Source of the DNA: Cycloclasticus pugetii PS-1
Lineage (GTDB): Bacteria > Pseudomonadota > Gammaproteobacteria > Methylococcales > Cycloclasticaceae
DNA length: 64,000 nucleotides
Reading direction: 5' to 3'
NCBI RefSeq assembly: GCF_000384415.1
Contig: NZ_ARVU01000001.1
Location: 1,116,001 to 1,180,000, forward strand
Shown piece by piece: positions 40,695 to 49,180 of this stretch (positions within the stretch are counted from its first letter, which is position 1; every line of letters begins with the position of its first letter). Below the pieces are notes generated by a model. That model was given only the letters and a program-made list of their open reading frames with translations. It ran no database searches and was not told where the DNA came from. The position numbers were made by a program, and so were the translations under genes.

Positions 40695-42095
40695 ATGATT
40701 CCAGTTATTATGTCGGGTGGAAGTGGTACACGCCTGTGGCCACTGTCTAGAAAGAACAAACCTAAGCAGTTTATTGCTTTATTTGGCGAAAATACCATGT
40801 TTCAAGAAACGCTAAATCGACTTAGTGGACTTGAGGGTATTCAATCACCTATTGTTGTCTGCAATAACGATCATCGCTTTATGGTAGCAGAGCAATTGCA
40901 AGAATTAAGAATCACCTCACCTAATATTATTTTAGAACCTGTTGGGCGAAATACTGCGCCAGCGCTCGCTACATCAGCGTTAGAAGCTCAAAAAATGGGC
41001 GATGATCCAGTTTTATTAGTCTTAGCCGCAGACCATGTTATTGATGACCTTACAGCTTTTCATCAAGCCATTGAAGCTGCAAAAATACAAGCAGAACAGG
41101 GCAAGATTGTAACGTTTGGTATCGTGCCCACTTCCCCAAACACCGGTTACGGTTATATTCAGGCCGATCAAAAAAACACCATCAGCCCCGTTAAAGCGTT
41201 TGTAGAAAAACCAGACTTACAGACTGCTACGCAATATGCCGACTCAGGTAATTTCTATTGGAATAGTGGGATGTTTATGTTCAAAGCATCCACGTTGATT
41301 TGTGAATTAGAAAAATATTCACCTGAGATTTTGTCCAGTTGCCGTGAAGCTTTAGCTAAAGGTACGAAAGATCTCGACTTTACTCGTTTGGATGTTGCTT
41401 CATTTGAAGCTTGTGACTCAGACTCAATAGATTATGCAGTGATGGAACATACCAGCAAAGCCGTTGTTGTACCGTTAGATGCCGCCTGGAGCGATGTTGG
41501 TTCCTGGTCTTCCTTATGGGAATGCGCGCAGCAGGACGCCGATAATAATGTTTTACAAGGCGACGTGGTCGTTGAAGATGTGCAAAATGCTTATATTCAT
41601 AGTGAGCACCGTTTGGTATCTGTTATAGGGTTAGATGATATTGTTGTTGTTGAAACCGCTGATGCCGTCATGGTCGCGAGTAAAAAATCTGCACAAAATG
41701 TAAAAAGCATAGTCAACCGACTGGTAAATGAAGACCGTAAAGAGGCAGAAAACCACCGTCTATGTTATCGCCCTTGGGGACATTATGACGCTATTGATGT
41801 TGGTGAACGGTTCCAAGTTAAACGAATTACGGTTAAACCAGGCGCTTCATTATCATTACAAATGCACCACCATCGTGCTGAACACTGGATTGTAGTGACA
41901 GGCACGGCAGAAGTTACCTGCGATGATAAAGTTATGCTGGTTTCAGAAAACCAATCCACTTACATCCCAGTTGGTACCAAACATAGATTACATAACCCTG
42001 GTCGAGTTTTGCTCGAAATGATTGAGGTACAGTCAGGGGCTTATTTAGGTGAGGATGACATTATTCGTTTTGAGGATGATTATAGTCGGACATAA
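40695..42095 (+). CDS. manC: Mannose-1-phosphate guanylyltransferase / mannose-6-phosphate isomerase
   Basis: A bifunctional type II enzyme (ManC/AlgA/CpsB family) that makes GDP-mannose from mannose 1-phosphate and interconverts fructose 6- and mannose 6-phosphate. The N-terminal nucleotidyltransferase (about 1-290) opens with VIMSGGSGTRLWPLSRK and contains FVEKPD and FYWNSGMF. The C-terminal cupin (about 350-466) has RPWGHYDAID and LQMHHHRAEHWIVV, with metal-ligand histidines. At 466 residues it is of normal length. GDP-mannose would feed polysaccharide or O-antigen synthesis, but no such genes adjoin it. Confidence 0.93.
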   Translation: MIPVIMSGGSGTRLWPLSRKNKPKQFIALFGENTMFQETLNRLSGLEGIQSPIVVCNNDHRFMVAEQLQELRITSPNIILEPVGRNTAPALATSALEAQKMGDDPVLLVLAADHVIDDLTAFHQAIEAAKIQAEQGKIVTFGIVPTSPNTGYGYIQADQKNTISPVKAFVEKPDLQTATQYADSGNFYWNSGMFMFKASTLICELEKYSPEILSSCREALAKGTKDLDFTRLDVASFEACDSDSIDYAVMEHTSKAVVVPLDAAWSDVGSWSSLWECAQQDADNNVLQGDVVVEDVQNAYIHSEHRLVSVIGLDDIVVVETADAVMVASKKSAQNVKSIVNRLVNEDRKEAENHRLCYRPWGHYDAIDVGERFQVKRITVKPGASLSLQMHHHRAEHWIVVTGTAEVTCDDKVMLVSENQSTYIPVGTKHRLHNPGRVLLEMIEVQSGAYLGEDDIIRFEDDYSRT

Positions 42096-42322
42096 TCATC
42101 GAGCCCTCTGAGATATTATATAAAGCTCTATAATGACTAATACAGGGTCGTTTTTGAATTAATTAGATAGAACCCGAATGTCGACGAGTGCGAATTAACA
42201 TCTATTTTTATCGTCTGTAGAAAAATGTTTTTAAATGAAAAATGGCGTATTATTTAAAAGCTCTTTAATCACGCTTGCTAACTATTGTATGTTTACCTCC
42301 CCAGGACGATAGATTGTCTTTC

Positions 42323-45076
42323 ATGACCAAAAAACGTGGTGTACTTATAGCGTTTAGCGCTATAGTTTTCTTATTCCTTCTCTCATACATCGCGTTACCT
42401 TGGCTTGTACAAACAGCACTGACATCTTCATTAAGCAAGTACGACATTGAAGTTACAAACATTCAGTTCGATCGCCCATCGTGGAAACAACTTTCTTCAC
42501 GCTCATTGCAGTTAAAGTCATTATCATTAAGATTTGAAGAGCAGGTAGACGTTGATATAGCAAATACATTCATCAATTTTAATACACCTTCCGCATACTT
42601 GGTTTTGGTTAACATCGACTCTATTGATATACGGATAAATAAACCTTCTTCGAATAACACTGTTACTGACATTAATTTATTTGATGTTTTGCCAAGCGCT
42701 TTAATCGATGATCTACCTGAAGTGCGTCTGCTTGTTAACTCGTTAACGGTCCATCGACCTCATTTAGAACTGAAGGCGTTCAGGATTGATTTATCAAATG
42801 GATTATTAACCGTCCAAACCATATTAGGTGACGGTTTTTTTAACAAAGGTTCCAAAGTATTTAAGCAGTTAATCGACACCAATATTTTATTAAAAATAAA
42901 TGCGCAAAATGAACTTGAATTAAACATATCAGATACCGCCGCTAATCCATTACTAGCGTTGAGCCTTAAGTTAACAAAACAAGGTGATCTACTGAAAGGG
43001 GACGTGCAGCTTAACAGTGAATTAAATGCTTTCGAGTGGCCAACAATTAATGGTAGTGCGATAAGTGTTAATAGCAATCAATTGGTCAGTAGCAACCAAT
43101 TCACATTACCTGCCACACAACGGTTCTCTATAGATGAGATTACACAACTTACCGGCGTTACTAAGATACAAAATACCAGTCATTTTTCTAACCAACACAC
43201 AGCAGCAACGACTAAAGTCACCACCGACACAACGCTAAGGTTTTCATTAGACAAAGGAAAATTTCGTTTAACGCTCGTAGACCCTAAACAACCTATTGTA
43301 GAAATAAACGGCTATCTAAAACGTTTCCTTATGCCCGATAACAACTACAAAATGATGGATGAAATGGGCACTTTGCTTGCCAATCTAAAGGAGCCTCTCA
43401 CCATCGAGTATGATCTATTGGCTGATTTGAATAACCCTTTCTCAATTATAGATGGCAGCTTTACCCTAGAATACATTGAAAAGAACAAAAAGCTGATCGA
43501 TGTACAGTTTTCTAACATGGAGGTTATTACCCCAGAAAACAGTCACAGAAGCCATTATCAGTTTCAGCTCAAAGGTAATCTACACCTTGCTAATATTTAT
43601 CGTCCACTCGATATAGAAAACCTCTTTATTAGCAAACTAAGAGGTGAGGTTAACAGCCGAGTAAGCATTCAAGATCATCACTTGATGATTCAGCCGTTGT
43701 CGAAAAATCGTTTTGAAATACATTCTTTACGTTTTAATGAATACAAAGCCAAAACACTTTTCGTAAACATTCCAAACCAAACGCTTTCTATTAATTTAAA
43801 CACGCAAGATGTTTCCGCTATGAAATTTGCATTAGGTGGTCAAAACCTTGATAGCAATCAATTAAACATTAAAAAATGGGGGCTTACAGCAAACGCAAGC
43901 CTCCAGCAGCATAAGATGAGTATTCGTTCTTCAATTGACGCAATGAATCTGGCGTTGTTAGATCAGACATACTATATCCCACCCATGATTATTAAAAACC
44001 AACTCTGGTTTAAAGACTTAAGTGCAACTAAAGCATCGCTTAAACTCGCCAATATTTGTAACGACCCCATCCTTTTCGCAAACTGGCAACCTAAAAACAG
44101 TACAGAGCATTTAATTGATATCCATTGGCAGCAGACTTTTTCAACACATAAGACATTCAGAAAATGGCTTAACACACCAATACTTCCATTTGACATGACT
44201 GGAGGGAGCTTTGCGGGAGACGCGGTTATTGAATTAAACAAGGGTGAAACTGAATTTAAGCAATTCAAGGTCTCATTACACGAAGCTCAAGGTGTTTATC
44301 AGACAGGTACATTTAAAGGGGTTCAGCTTCAGTTAAGTTCACCCTCGCAACAATTGGGGTCATATAAAACACAACAGGCGGTTACGTTTGACACCTTTTA
44401 TGCTGAACTTAACGGCCACATTAATGAATTAAATATGGGTATCAAGGCAAACAATATCGAGCTTAATGGCGTACTTTATAATCAACTAAACGAGTGGCAT
44501 TTTAAAACCCCGTTAAGCAAAGCGACCGTTTTTTCAGGTTTAGTAGAAATTCAAAATGAAGACATTAATTTTAACGATACTATACAACTGGAGTTGATCG
44601 TAGATCGCTTGGATTTATCTGAATTGGTCAGAACGCAAAACATGGATGGCTTATATACCAGTGGCAAATTATCAGGACGTATTCCTGTGCACTATATAAA
44701 CGGGCAATTCAACGTATCGGATGGCCATATGAATAGCATCGATGGCGGGAAAATACGTTACACCACACCTTTAAGCCAAAGCACAAATATAAATGATCAA
44801 CTCAAATTAACCTTCGATGTACTGGAAGACTTTAACTACACAACGTTAAACAGCAAAATAATTTACGATGATGATACGCTATTGTTTAAATCTGCTATTT
44901 CTGGGCGTAATCCAACTGTTGCCAATGGCCGTTTAATCAACTTAAACTTAAATACTGAAGTCGGCTTAAAAGGGGCTCTTGAAACAATGCGCATTCAATC
45001 AGGTATTGATTTAAACATAGAAGCGTTTATACGCTCTAAAATAAAGCATTCAAATAATCAATATTATTGCCAATAA
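42323..45076 (+). CDS. ydbH: YdbH-family intermembrane lipid-transport protein
   Basis: A long AsmA-like bridge protein. One membrane helix at the N-terminus (GVLIAFSAIVFLFLLSYIALPWL) is followed by about 880 residues rich in beta-strand repeats, as expected for a hydrophobic groove spanning the periplasm. YdbH works with TamB and YhdP in Escherichia coli to move phospholipid to the outer membrane. Identification rests chiefly on size, topology and the two downstream genes, YnbE-like and YdbL-like, in the conserved order. I start at ATG 42323 (MTKKRGVL); an upstream TTG at 42275 adds 16 residues without support. Confidence 0.85.
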   Translation: MTKKRGVLIAFSAIVFLFLLSYIALPWLVQTALTSSLSKYDIEVTNIQFDRPSWKQLSSRSLQLKSLSLRFEEQVDVDIANTFINFNTPSAYLVLVNIDSIDIRINKPSSNNTVTDINLFDVLPSALIDDLPEVRLLVNSLTVHRPHLELKAFRIDLSNGLLTVQTILGDGFFNKGSKVFKQLIDTNILLKINAQNELELNISDTAANPLLALSLKLTKQGDLLKGDVQLNSELNAFEWPTINGSAISVNSNQLVSSNQFTLPATQRFSIDEITQLTGVTKIQNTSHFSNQHTAATTKVTTDTTLRFSLDKGKFRLTLVDPKQPIVEINGYLKRFLMPDNNYKMMDEMGTLLANLKEPLTIEYDLLADLNNPFSIIDGSFTLEYIEKNKKLIDVQFSNMEVITPENSHRSHYQFQLKGNLHLANIYRPLDIENLFISKLRGEVNSRVSIQDHHLMIQPLSKNRFEIHSLRFNEYKAKTLFVNIPNQTLSINLNTQDVSAMKFALGGQNLDSNQLNIKKWGLTANASLQQHKMSIRSSIDAMNLALLDQTYYIPPMIIKNQLWFKDLSATKASLKLANICNDPILFANWQPKNSTEHLIDIHWQQTFSTHKTFRKWLNTPILPFDMTGGSFAGDAVIELNKGETEFKQFKVSLHEAQGVYQTGTFKGVQLQLSSPSQQLGSYKTQQAVTFDTFYAELNGHINELNMGIKANNIELNGVLYNQLNEWHFKTPLSKATVFSGLVEIQNEDINFNDTIQLELIVDRLDLSELVRTQNMDGLYTSGKLSGRIPVHYINGQFNVSDGHMNSIDGGKIRYTTPLSQSTNINDQLKLTFDVLEDFNYTTLNSKIIYDDDTLLFKSAISGRNPTVANGRLINLNLNTEVGLKGALETMRIQSGIDLNIEAFIRSKIKHSNNQYYCQ

Positions 45077-45092
45077 AAACATGAGGTTTTGT

Positions 45093-45296
45093 ATGAAAAA
45101 AATAGCCCCCATCGCATATATAACATGTATTGGCTTGTTGCTAAGCTCAATATTTGGATGCACGCCAACCGTCAAAGTAGAAGCGTCAGACAAGCCCATT
45201 ACAATCAATTTAAATGTAAAGATTGAACACGAAATTCGAGTCAAGGTTGATAAAGAGCTAGACTCCATACTGTCTGAAGATTCAGGCTTATTTTAA
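45093..45296 (+). CDS. ynbE: YnbE-like lipoprotein
   Basis: A 67-residue lipoprotein with lipobox FGC and the short conserved body TPTVKVEASDKPITINLNVKI found in YnbE, which caps YdbH at the outer membrane in Escherichia coli. The start ATG at 45093 has a GAGG site seven bases upstream; an in-frame ATG at 45081 is possible but has no ribosome site. It lies 16 bases after ydbH and 8 bases before the ydbL-like gene. Confidence 0.88.
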   Translation: MKKIAPIAYITCIGLLLSSIFGCTPTVKVEASDKPITINLNVKIEHEIRVKVDKELDSILSEDSGLF

Positions 45297-45304
45297 GAGG
45301 AACG

Positions 45305-45637
45305 ATGATGAAATACGTACAAATTTTATTAACTGTTTTTATGCTCACACTATCAACAGTTTCTTTAGCCATTGATCTACATAGTGCAAAAGATCAAGGT
45401 TTAGTAGGAGAAACGCCGAACGGGTATTTAGCCAGCCCCGTTAGTGCTCCATCAGCTGACATTAAAGCACTCATCAGTGATATTAATGCCAAACGGAAAC
45501 AAAAATATGCCCAAGTTGCAGCAAAAGTTGCTAAGCCATTAAGCGTCGTTGAACAACTGGCAGGGAAAAAAGCTATTGAAAAAACAAGCAAAGGGCATTT
45601 TATTCAATTTCCAGATGGCCAATGGGTCAAAAAGTAA
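45305..45637 (+). CDS. ydbL: YdbL-family (DUF1318) periplasmic protein
   Basis: A 110-residue precursor with a signal peptide of about 22 residues (cleavage near SLA-IDL) and the DUF1318 body: AKDQGLVGETPNGYLA, DIKALISDINAKRKQKYAQ and a C-terminal FIQFPDGQWVKK. YdbL is encoded with YdbH and YnbE and modulates their complex in Escherichia coli. AGAGGAACG precedes the start; ATG codons at 45305 and 45308 are equivalent. It is the last gene of the ydbH-ynbE-ydbL operon. Confidence 0.9.
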   Translation: MMKYVQILLTVFMLTLSTVSLAIDLHSAKDQGLVGETPNGYLASPVSAPSADIKALISDINAKRKQKYAQVAAKVAKPLSVVEQLAGKKAIEKTSKGHFIQFPDGQWVKK

Positions 45638-45949
45638 CGACAAACGCTTATCCCTTTAACTTTGAAACTATTTGGCTTTTAGCATTAAGCGCCTGTACAT
45701 GCCTGAGTAATTAAAGTTTATTGGCATCAATTTCTGCAGTGACAGGCATAACATATTAGCGAATACTACGGAGTAGTATCTGTCTACACTGTACGCTGCT
45801 GAGCAAGAAGTTAAATTAAATACTGTGTTATATTAAGCTCCAGCAAATACTCGGAATTCACTTTTTTATTCATTTTTTTATGCTCTAACCAGCACAAAAA
45901 TAGCGTGATACCATAATGGACACGGCTATACCTAAACTTTCAATCTACT
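45638..45949. other. Intergenic stretch after ydbL
   Basis: AT-rich non-coding DNA that must hold the promoter of the downstream three-gene operon. The only structure I see is a short hairpin ATACTAC-GGA-GTAGTAT at 45763-45779 without a following T-run, so not a standard terminator. No small gene or repeat recognised. Confidence 0.4.
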
Positions 45950-46606
45950 TTGTCGGTGACGTTTGTGAGCACACTGTTTTATCCCATCCAACTTCTTCGT
46001 TCTACAACAAGCTTTATTTACACCTTATTTCTATTAAGTGTTTTGTTTATTAGCGGTTGTAGCACAATACCACCGATCGATAAAAAGGAACCAGTAATAA
46101 CTGCACCGGTATGCCCTGTGTGTAAACCAACGACTTGCCCTAAAGTTGCTGAACCCATAAAAAAAGTAGCTAAAAAAACAAGAGGGGAGTTAAATCTACC
46201 CGTGATAGGAGGCGTTGAAAATGTTGTTGTTGAGCCTCTAAATTTAAAATTTGAAGCACGTATAGATACCGGGGCAAAATCCACCTCGATACATGCAGAA
46301 AACATCCAGCTCATTGAACGTGAAGGCAAGCGCTTTGTGCGCTTTTCATTATACGATAGTAAAACCAAATCACTCGTTGAGGTAGAACGTCGTTTTCGTA
46401 GGCGAGTAATTATCAAACAGCAAGATGGGAATAATGAAATGCGATACGTCGTCACATTATGGTTAACTCTCGGCAAGAATAAAGATGAGGTTGAAGTGAA
46501 CTTGACCGACCGATCTGCCTTTGACTATCAGCTATTAGTTGGGCGTAATTTATTAACTGACCGAGCTATAGTTGATGTTAGTTTACGTCATACCTTAAGG
46601 CCTTAA
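45950..46606 (+). CDS. Retropepsin-like ATP-dependent zinc protease family lipoprotein
   Basis: A 218-residue precursor with a hydrophobic signal and lipobox ISGC, a Cys-rich stretch (CPVCKPTTCPKVAEP), and a C-terminal domain of the family labelled ATP-dependent zinc protease (COG4067 type). That domain carries the retropepsin-like signature ARIDTGAKSTSIHA (Asp-Thr-Gly) and LLVGRNLL near the end. The fold suggests an aspartic protease, so the zinc and ATP in the family name are doubtful. It overlaps no gene and is 3 bases upstream of the 7TM-transglutaminase gene; the two and the ATP-grasp gene form an operon. Starts TTG 45950, GTG 45956 and GTG 45965 are all possible. Confidence 0.8.
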   Translation: MSVTFVSTLFYPIQLLRSTTSFIYTLFLLSVLFISGCSTIPPIDKKEPVITAPVCPVCKPTTCPKVAEPIKKVAKKTRGELNLPVIGGVENVVVEPLNLKFEARIDTGAKSTSIHAENIQLIEREGKRFVRFSLYDSKTKSLVEVERRFRRRVIIKQQDGNNEMRYVVTLWLTLGKNKDEVEVNLTDRSAFDYQLLVGRNLLTDRAIVDVSLRHTLRP

Positions 46607-46609
46607 AAC

Positions 46610-48133
46610 TTGTCATCTACACATAAAATCACCATCATCGCGCTATTTATGATCCTGCTCGGTCTTGGCTTGACCTTGTACAAAAATATAGTGTTAGGGT
46701 TCCCGCTTTTACCGGGTATTAGAGAAGATGTTTGGACAATAGAATCCAAAATAAACCTTAAACCCCTACATGAAGGGCCTGTTCAAATAGCGCTAACCTT
46801 ACCTGAAGAAGATGCTGGTTGGGTGTCTTTAGACGACCACTTTGCCTCATCTGGCTTTAATTTTTCAGTGACTGAACAAAACGGTCATAGACGAGCACAT
46901 TGGACACGCGAAACAATGGAGCGGGCTACGACCTTGTTTTATAAAAAACAAGTTTATCGTATGCGAGACAGGGCGCTCACAGACCGAGTTGTCCCTAATG
47001 TTGAGCTGCCTATTTTAACCACCACGAATGAAGAGGTGATGGAAAAGGTGGTCGAATCCTTAAAGACAAAATCGACAACGCCCGCAGAGTTTTCCACTTT
47101 ATTATTCGACAGTATCAACCTGCCGCAACCCGACCCAGACATGAGCTTTCTTTTGTCGAGCTATGGTGGCGTACATCTAGACGTAGTTATGGATGTTCTA
47201 GCTTATGCCAACATTCCAGCACAAGTCATTAAAGGTATCTTCTTGGAAGATGGCCGTCGTCGACAACGTATCAACAGCCTTGTTGAAATAGTCGCTGGCG
47301 ACCGCTGGTTAATTTTTGACCCTACAACAGGTGCTGAAGGGCTGCCGGATAACTTTTTTGTTTGGCAACACGGTTCCACCTCAATATTAGACGTCATTGG
47401 AGGGCGCAACTCATCCATTGAGTTTGCGTTAGTAAAAAACACATTACCTCTTAAATCCATCCTTTTCATGGAAGGGCATCTTGAAGAGCAACCCTTATTA
47501 GATTTTTCAATTTATGCTCTACCTGTAGAGCAACAAGGTATTTTTAAGGGCTTATTACTGATACCAGTGGGTGCTTTAATCATCGTTTTGCTGCGAATAC
47601 TGGTTGGCTTAAAAACATCTGGCACCTTTATGCCTATTCTGATTGCACTCGCCTTTATTCAAACCTCACTCTTAGTGGGATTGGGTATTTTCCTTACCGT
47701 GGTCGGCTTCGGCTTATGGATACGCTATTATTTGTCTTACCTCAATTTATTATTAGTAGCACGAATAACCGCTGTGGTCATCGTGGTTATTCTATTAATG
47801 GCAGGATTAAGTGTTATTAGTTATAAACTTGGCTTTCACCAAGCTTTAACAATCACCTTTTTCCCAACCATTATTCTTGCTTGGACTATCGAAAGAATGT
47901 CACTTTTATGGGAAGAAGAGGGCGCGCACGAAGTCTTAGTACAAGGAGGCGGGAGCCTATTAGCGGCCATTTTGGTTTACTTAACCATGTCAATGTCGAT
48001 GGTAGAGCACCTTACCTTTAATTTCCCCGAGTTAATGATCAGCCTACTGGGCATTGTTTTATTATTAGGTAAATACACTGGTTATCGCTTGTTTGAACTG
48101 TATCGTTTTCGTGCTTTCGGCCACACTGAATGA
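46610..48133 (+). CDS. Membrane protein with inactive transglutaminase-like domain and 7 TM helices
   Basis: A 507-residue inner-membrane protein. A first helix (about 8-28) leads to a periplasmic region whose middle (about 165-250) looks like a transglutaminase fold without the catalytic Cys (LDVVMDVLAYANIPAQVIKG, WLIFDPTTGAEGLP). A C-terminal block of about seven helices (about 318-490) follows. This is the layout of the inactive-transglutaminase/7TM family encoded beside ATP-grasp ligases. Start is TTG 46610, three bases after the lipoprotein gene stop. It overlaps the next gene by 4 bases (ATGA). Confidence 0.82.
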   Translation: MSSTHKITIIALFMILLGLGLTLYKNIVLGFPLLPGIREDVWTIESKINLKPLHEGPVQIALTLPEEDAGWVSLDDHFASSGFNFSVTEQNGHRRAHWTRETMERATTLFYKKQVYRMRDRALTDRVVPNVELPILTTTNEEVMEKVVESLKTKSTTPAEFSTLLFDSINLPQPDPDMSFLLSSYGGVHLDVVMDVLAYANIPAQVIKGIFLEDGRRRQRINSLVEIVAGDRWLIFDPTTGAEGLPDNFFVWQHGSTSILDVIGGRNSSIEFALVKNTLPLKSILFMEGHLEEQPLLDFSIYALPVEQQGIFKGLLLIPVGALIIVLLRILVGLKTSGTFMPILIALAFIQTSLLVGLGIFLTVVGFGLWIRYYLSYLNLLLVARITAVVIVVILLMAGLSVISYKLGFHQALTITFFPTIILAWTIERMSLLWEEEGAHEVLVQGGGSLLAAILVYLTMSMSMVEHLTFNFPELMISLLGIVLLLGKYTGYRLFELYRFRAFGHTE

Positions 48134-49092
48134 AGTGGGTATCGCCTAAAAAACTAAGGGAACTTGGCATCCTTGGTATGAACAGCCGAAACATTGATTA
48201 TATCGGCCGTTCAAATGACAGGCGTCTTTTTCCATTAGTAGATGACAAGCTAAAAACTAAAAGACTCGCTGAAAAATTTGGCATGTCTGTGCCTCGACTT
48301 TTTGCTGTTATTAATAATCAACATGACATACAAACATTAGAAAACCAACTTAGTGGGCGAAACCAGTTTGTTATTAAACCAGCGCAGGGCAGTGGTGGAA
48401 AAGGCATTTTAGTCATAGCCGAACGTGTAGACGATCAATACATCAAATCCAGTGGCCCCTCGCTAAAACTAAGGGACTTAAAACATCATGCCACCAATAT
48501 ATTAAGCGGTTTGTATAGTTTGGGTGGCCGCCCCGATGTTGTCATGATCGAAGACATGATTGTTTTCGACCCTATTTTTTCACCGTACAGCTATGAAGGC
48601 GTTCCAGACATAAGAGTTATCGTTTATAAAGGATACCCTGTTATGGCCATGCTTCGTTGCTCAACCCATGCATCAGATGGCAAAGCGAACTTACACCAAG
48701 GTGCCGTCGGGGTAGGGCTTGATATAAACACAGGAAAAAGCCTTTTCGCAGTGCAAAATAATATTAAAATTGAAAAGCACCCAGACACTGGGTTTAGCTT
48801 TGATCAGCTAGTAATTCCTAACTGGGACCATATTTTACAGCTCGCCTCTCATTGTTATGAAATGGTCGGCTTGGGTTACTTTGGCGCTGATATTGTATTG
48901 GATAAAAATAAAGGCCCTATGATCTTAGAACTCAATGCTCGCCCGGGCCTCGCTATTCAGGTTGCAAACCAAACCGGTTTAACCAAACGACTTCAACATA
49001 TCGATCAACATATATTAGCTATGACACATGACGTTGAGGCGCGCATCGCGCTAGCAAAAAAATGGTTTGCTAACTCCCTACGCAACGCCTAA
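48130..49092 (+). CDS. Alpha-L-glutamate ligase-like ATP-grasp protein
   Basis: A 320-residue ATP-grasp enzyme related to RimK. Visible elements: FVIKPAQGSGGKGILVI (the lysine-bearing ATP-binding strand and glycine loop), MIEDMIVFDPIFSPYS, DIRVIVYKGYPVMAMLR, and the metal-binding end ILELNARPGLAIQ. Such enzymes join an amino acid or peptide to a carboxyl group; the substrate of this clade is unknown to me. Its ATG overlaps the 7TM protein stop. With the retropepsin-like and transglutaminase-like neighbours it forms a small conserved operon, perhaps modifying and trimming an envelope peptide. Confidence 0.83.
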   Translation: MKWVSPKKLRELGILGMNSRNIDYIGRSNDRRLFPLVDDKLKTKRLAEKFGMSVPRLFAVINNQHDIQTLENQLSGRNQFVIKPAQGSGGKGILVIAERVDDQYIKSSGPSLKLRDLKHHATNILSGLYSLGGRPDVVMIEDMIVFDPIFSPYSYEGVPDIRVIVYKGYPVMAMLRCSTHASDGKANLHQGAVGVGLDINTGKSLFAVQNNIKIEKHPDTGFSFDQLVIPNWDHILQLASHCYEMVGLGYFGADIVLDKNKGPMILELNARPGLAIQVANQTGLTKRLQHIDQHILAMTHDVEARIALAKKWFANSLRNA

Positions 49093-49180
49093 CCCTGTAC
49101 TATATATTTAAAAACAACAGGTAATGACATTGAAGCACCCAGCAAATAACTAATATGTAACCATTACAGAGTTTAAATAA

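Noticed and set aside
45763-45779. Hairpin as a terminator after ydbL
   Set aside because: Seven-pair stem but no T-run and more than 120 bases after the gene.
46018-46476. Minus-strand open frame of 152 codons
   Set aside because: Antisense to the retropepsin-like lipoprotein gene, with no recognisable protein features.
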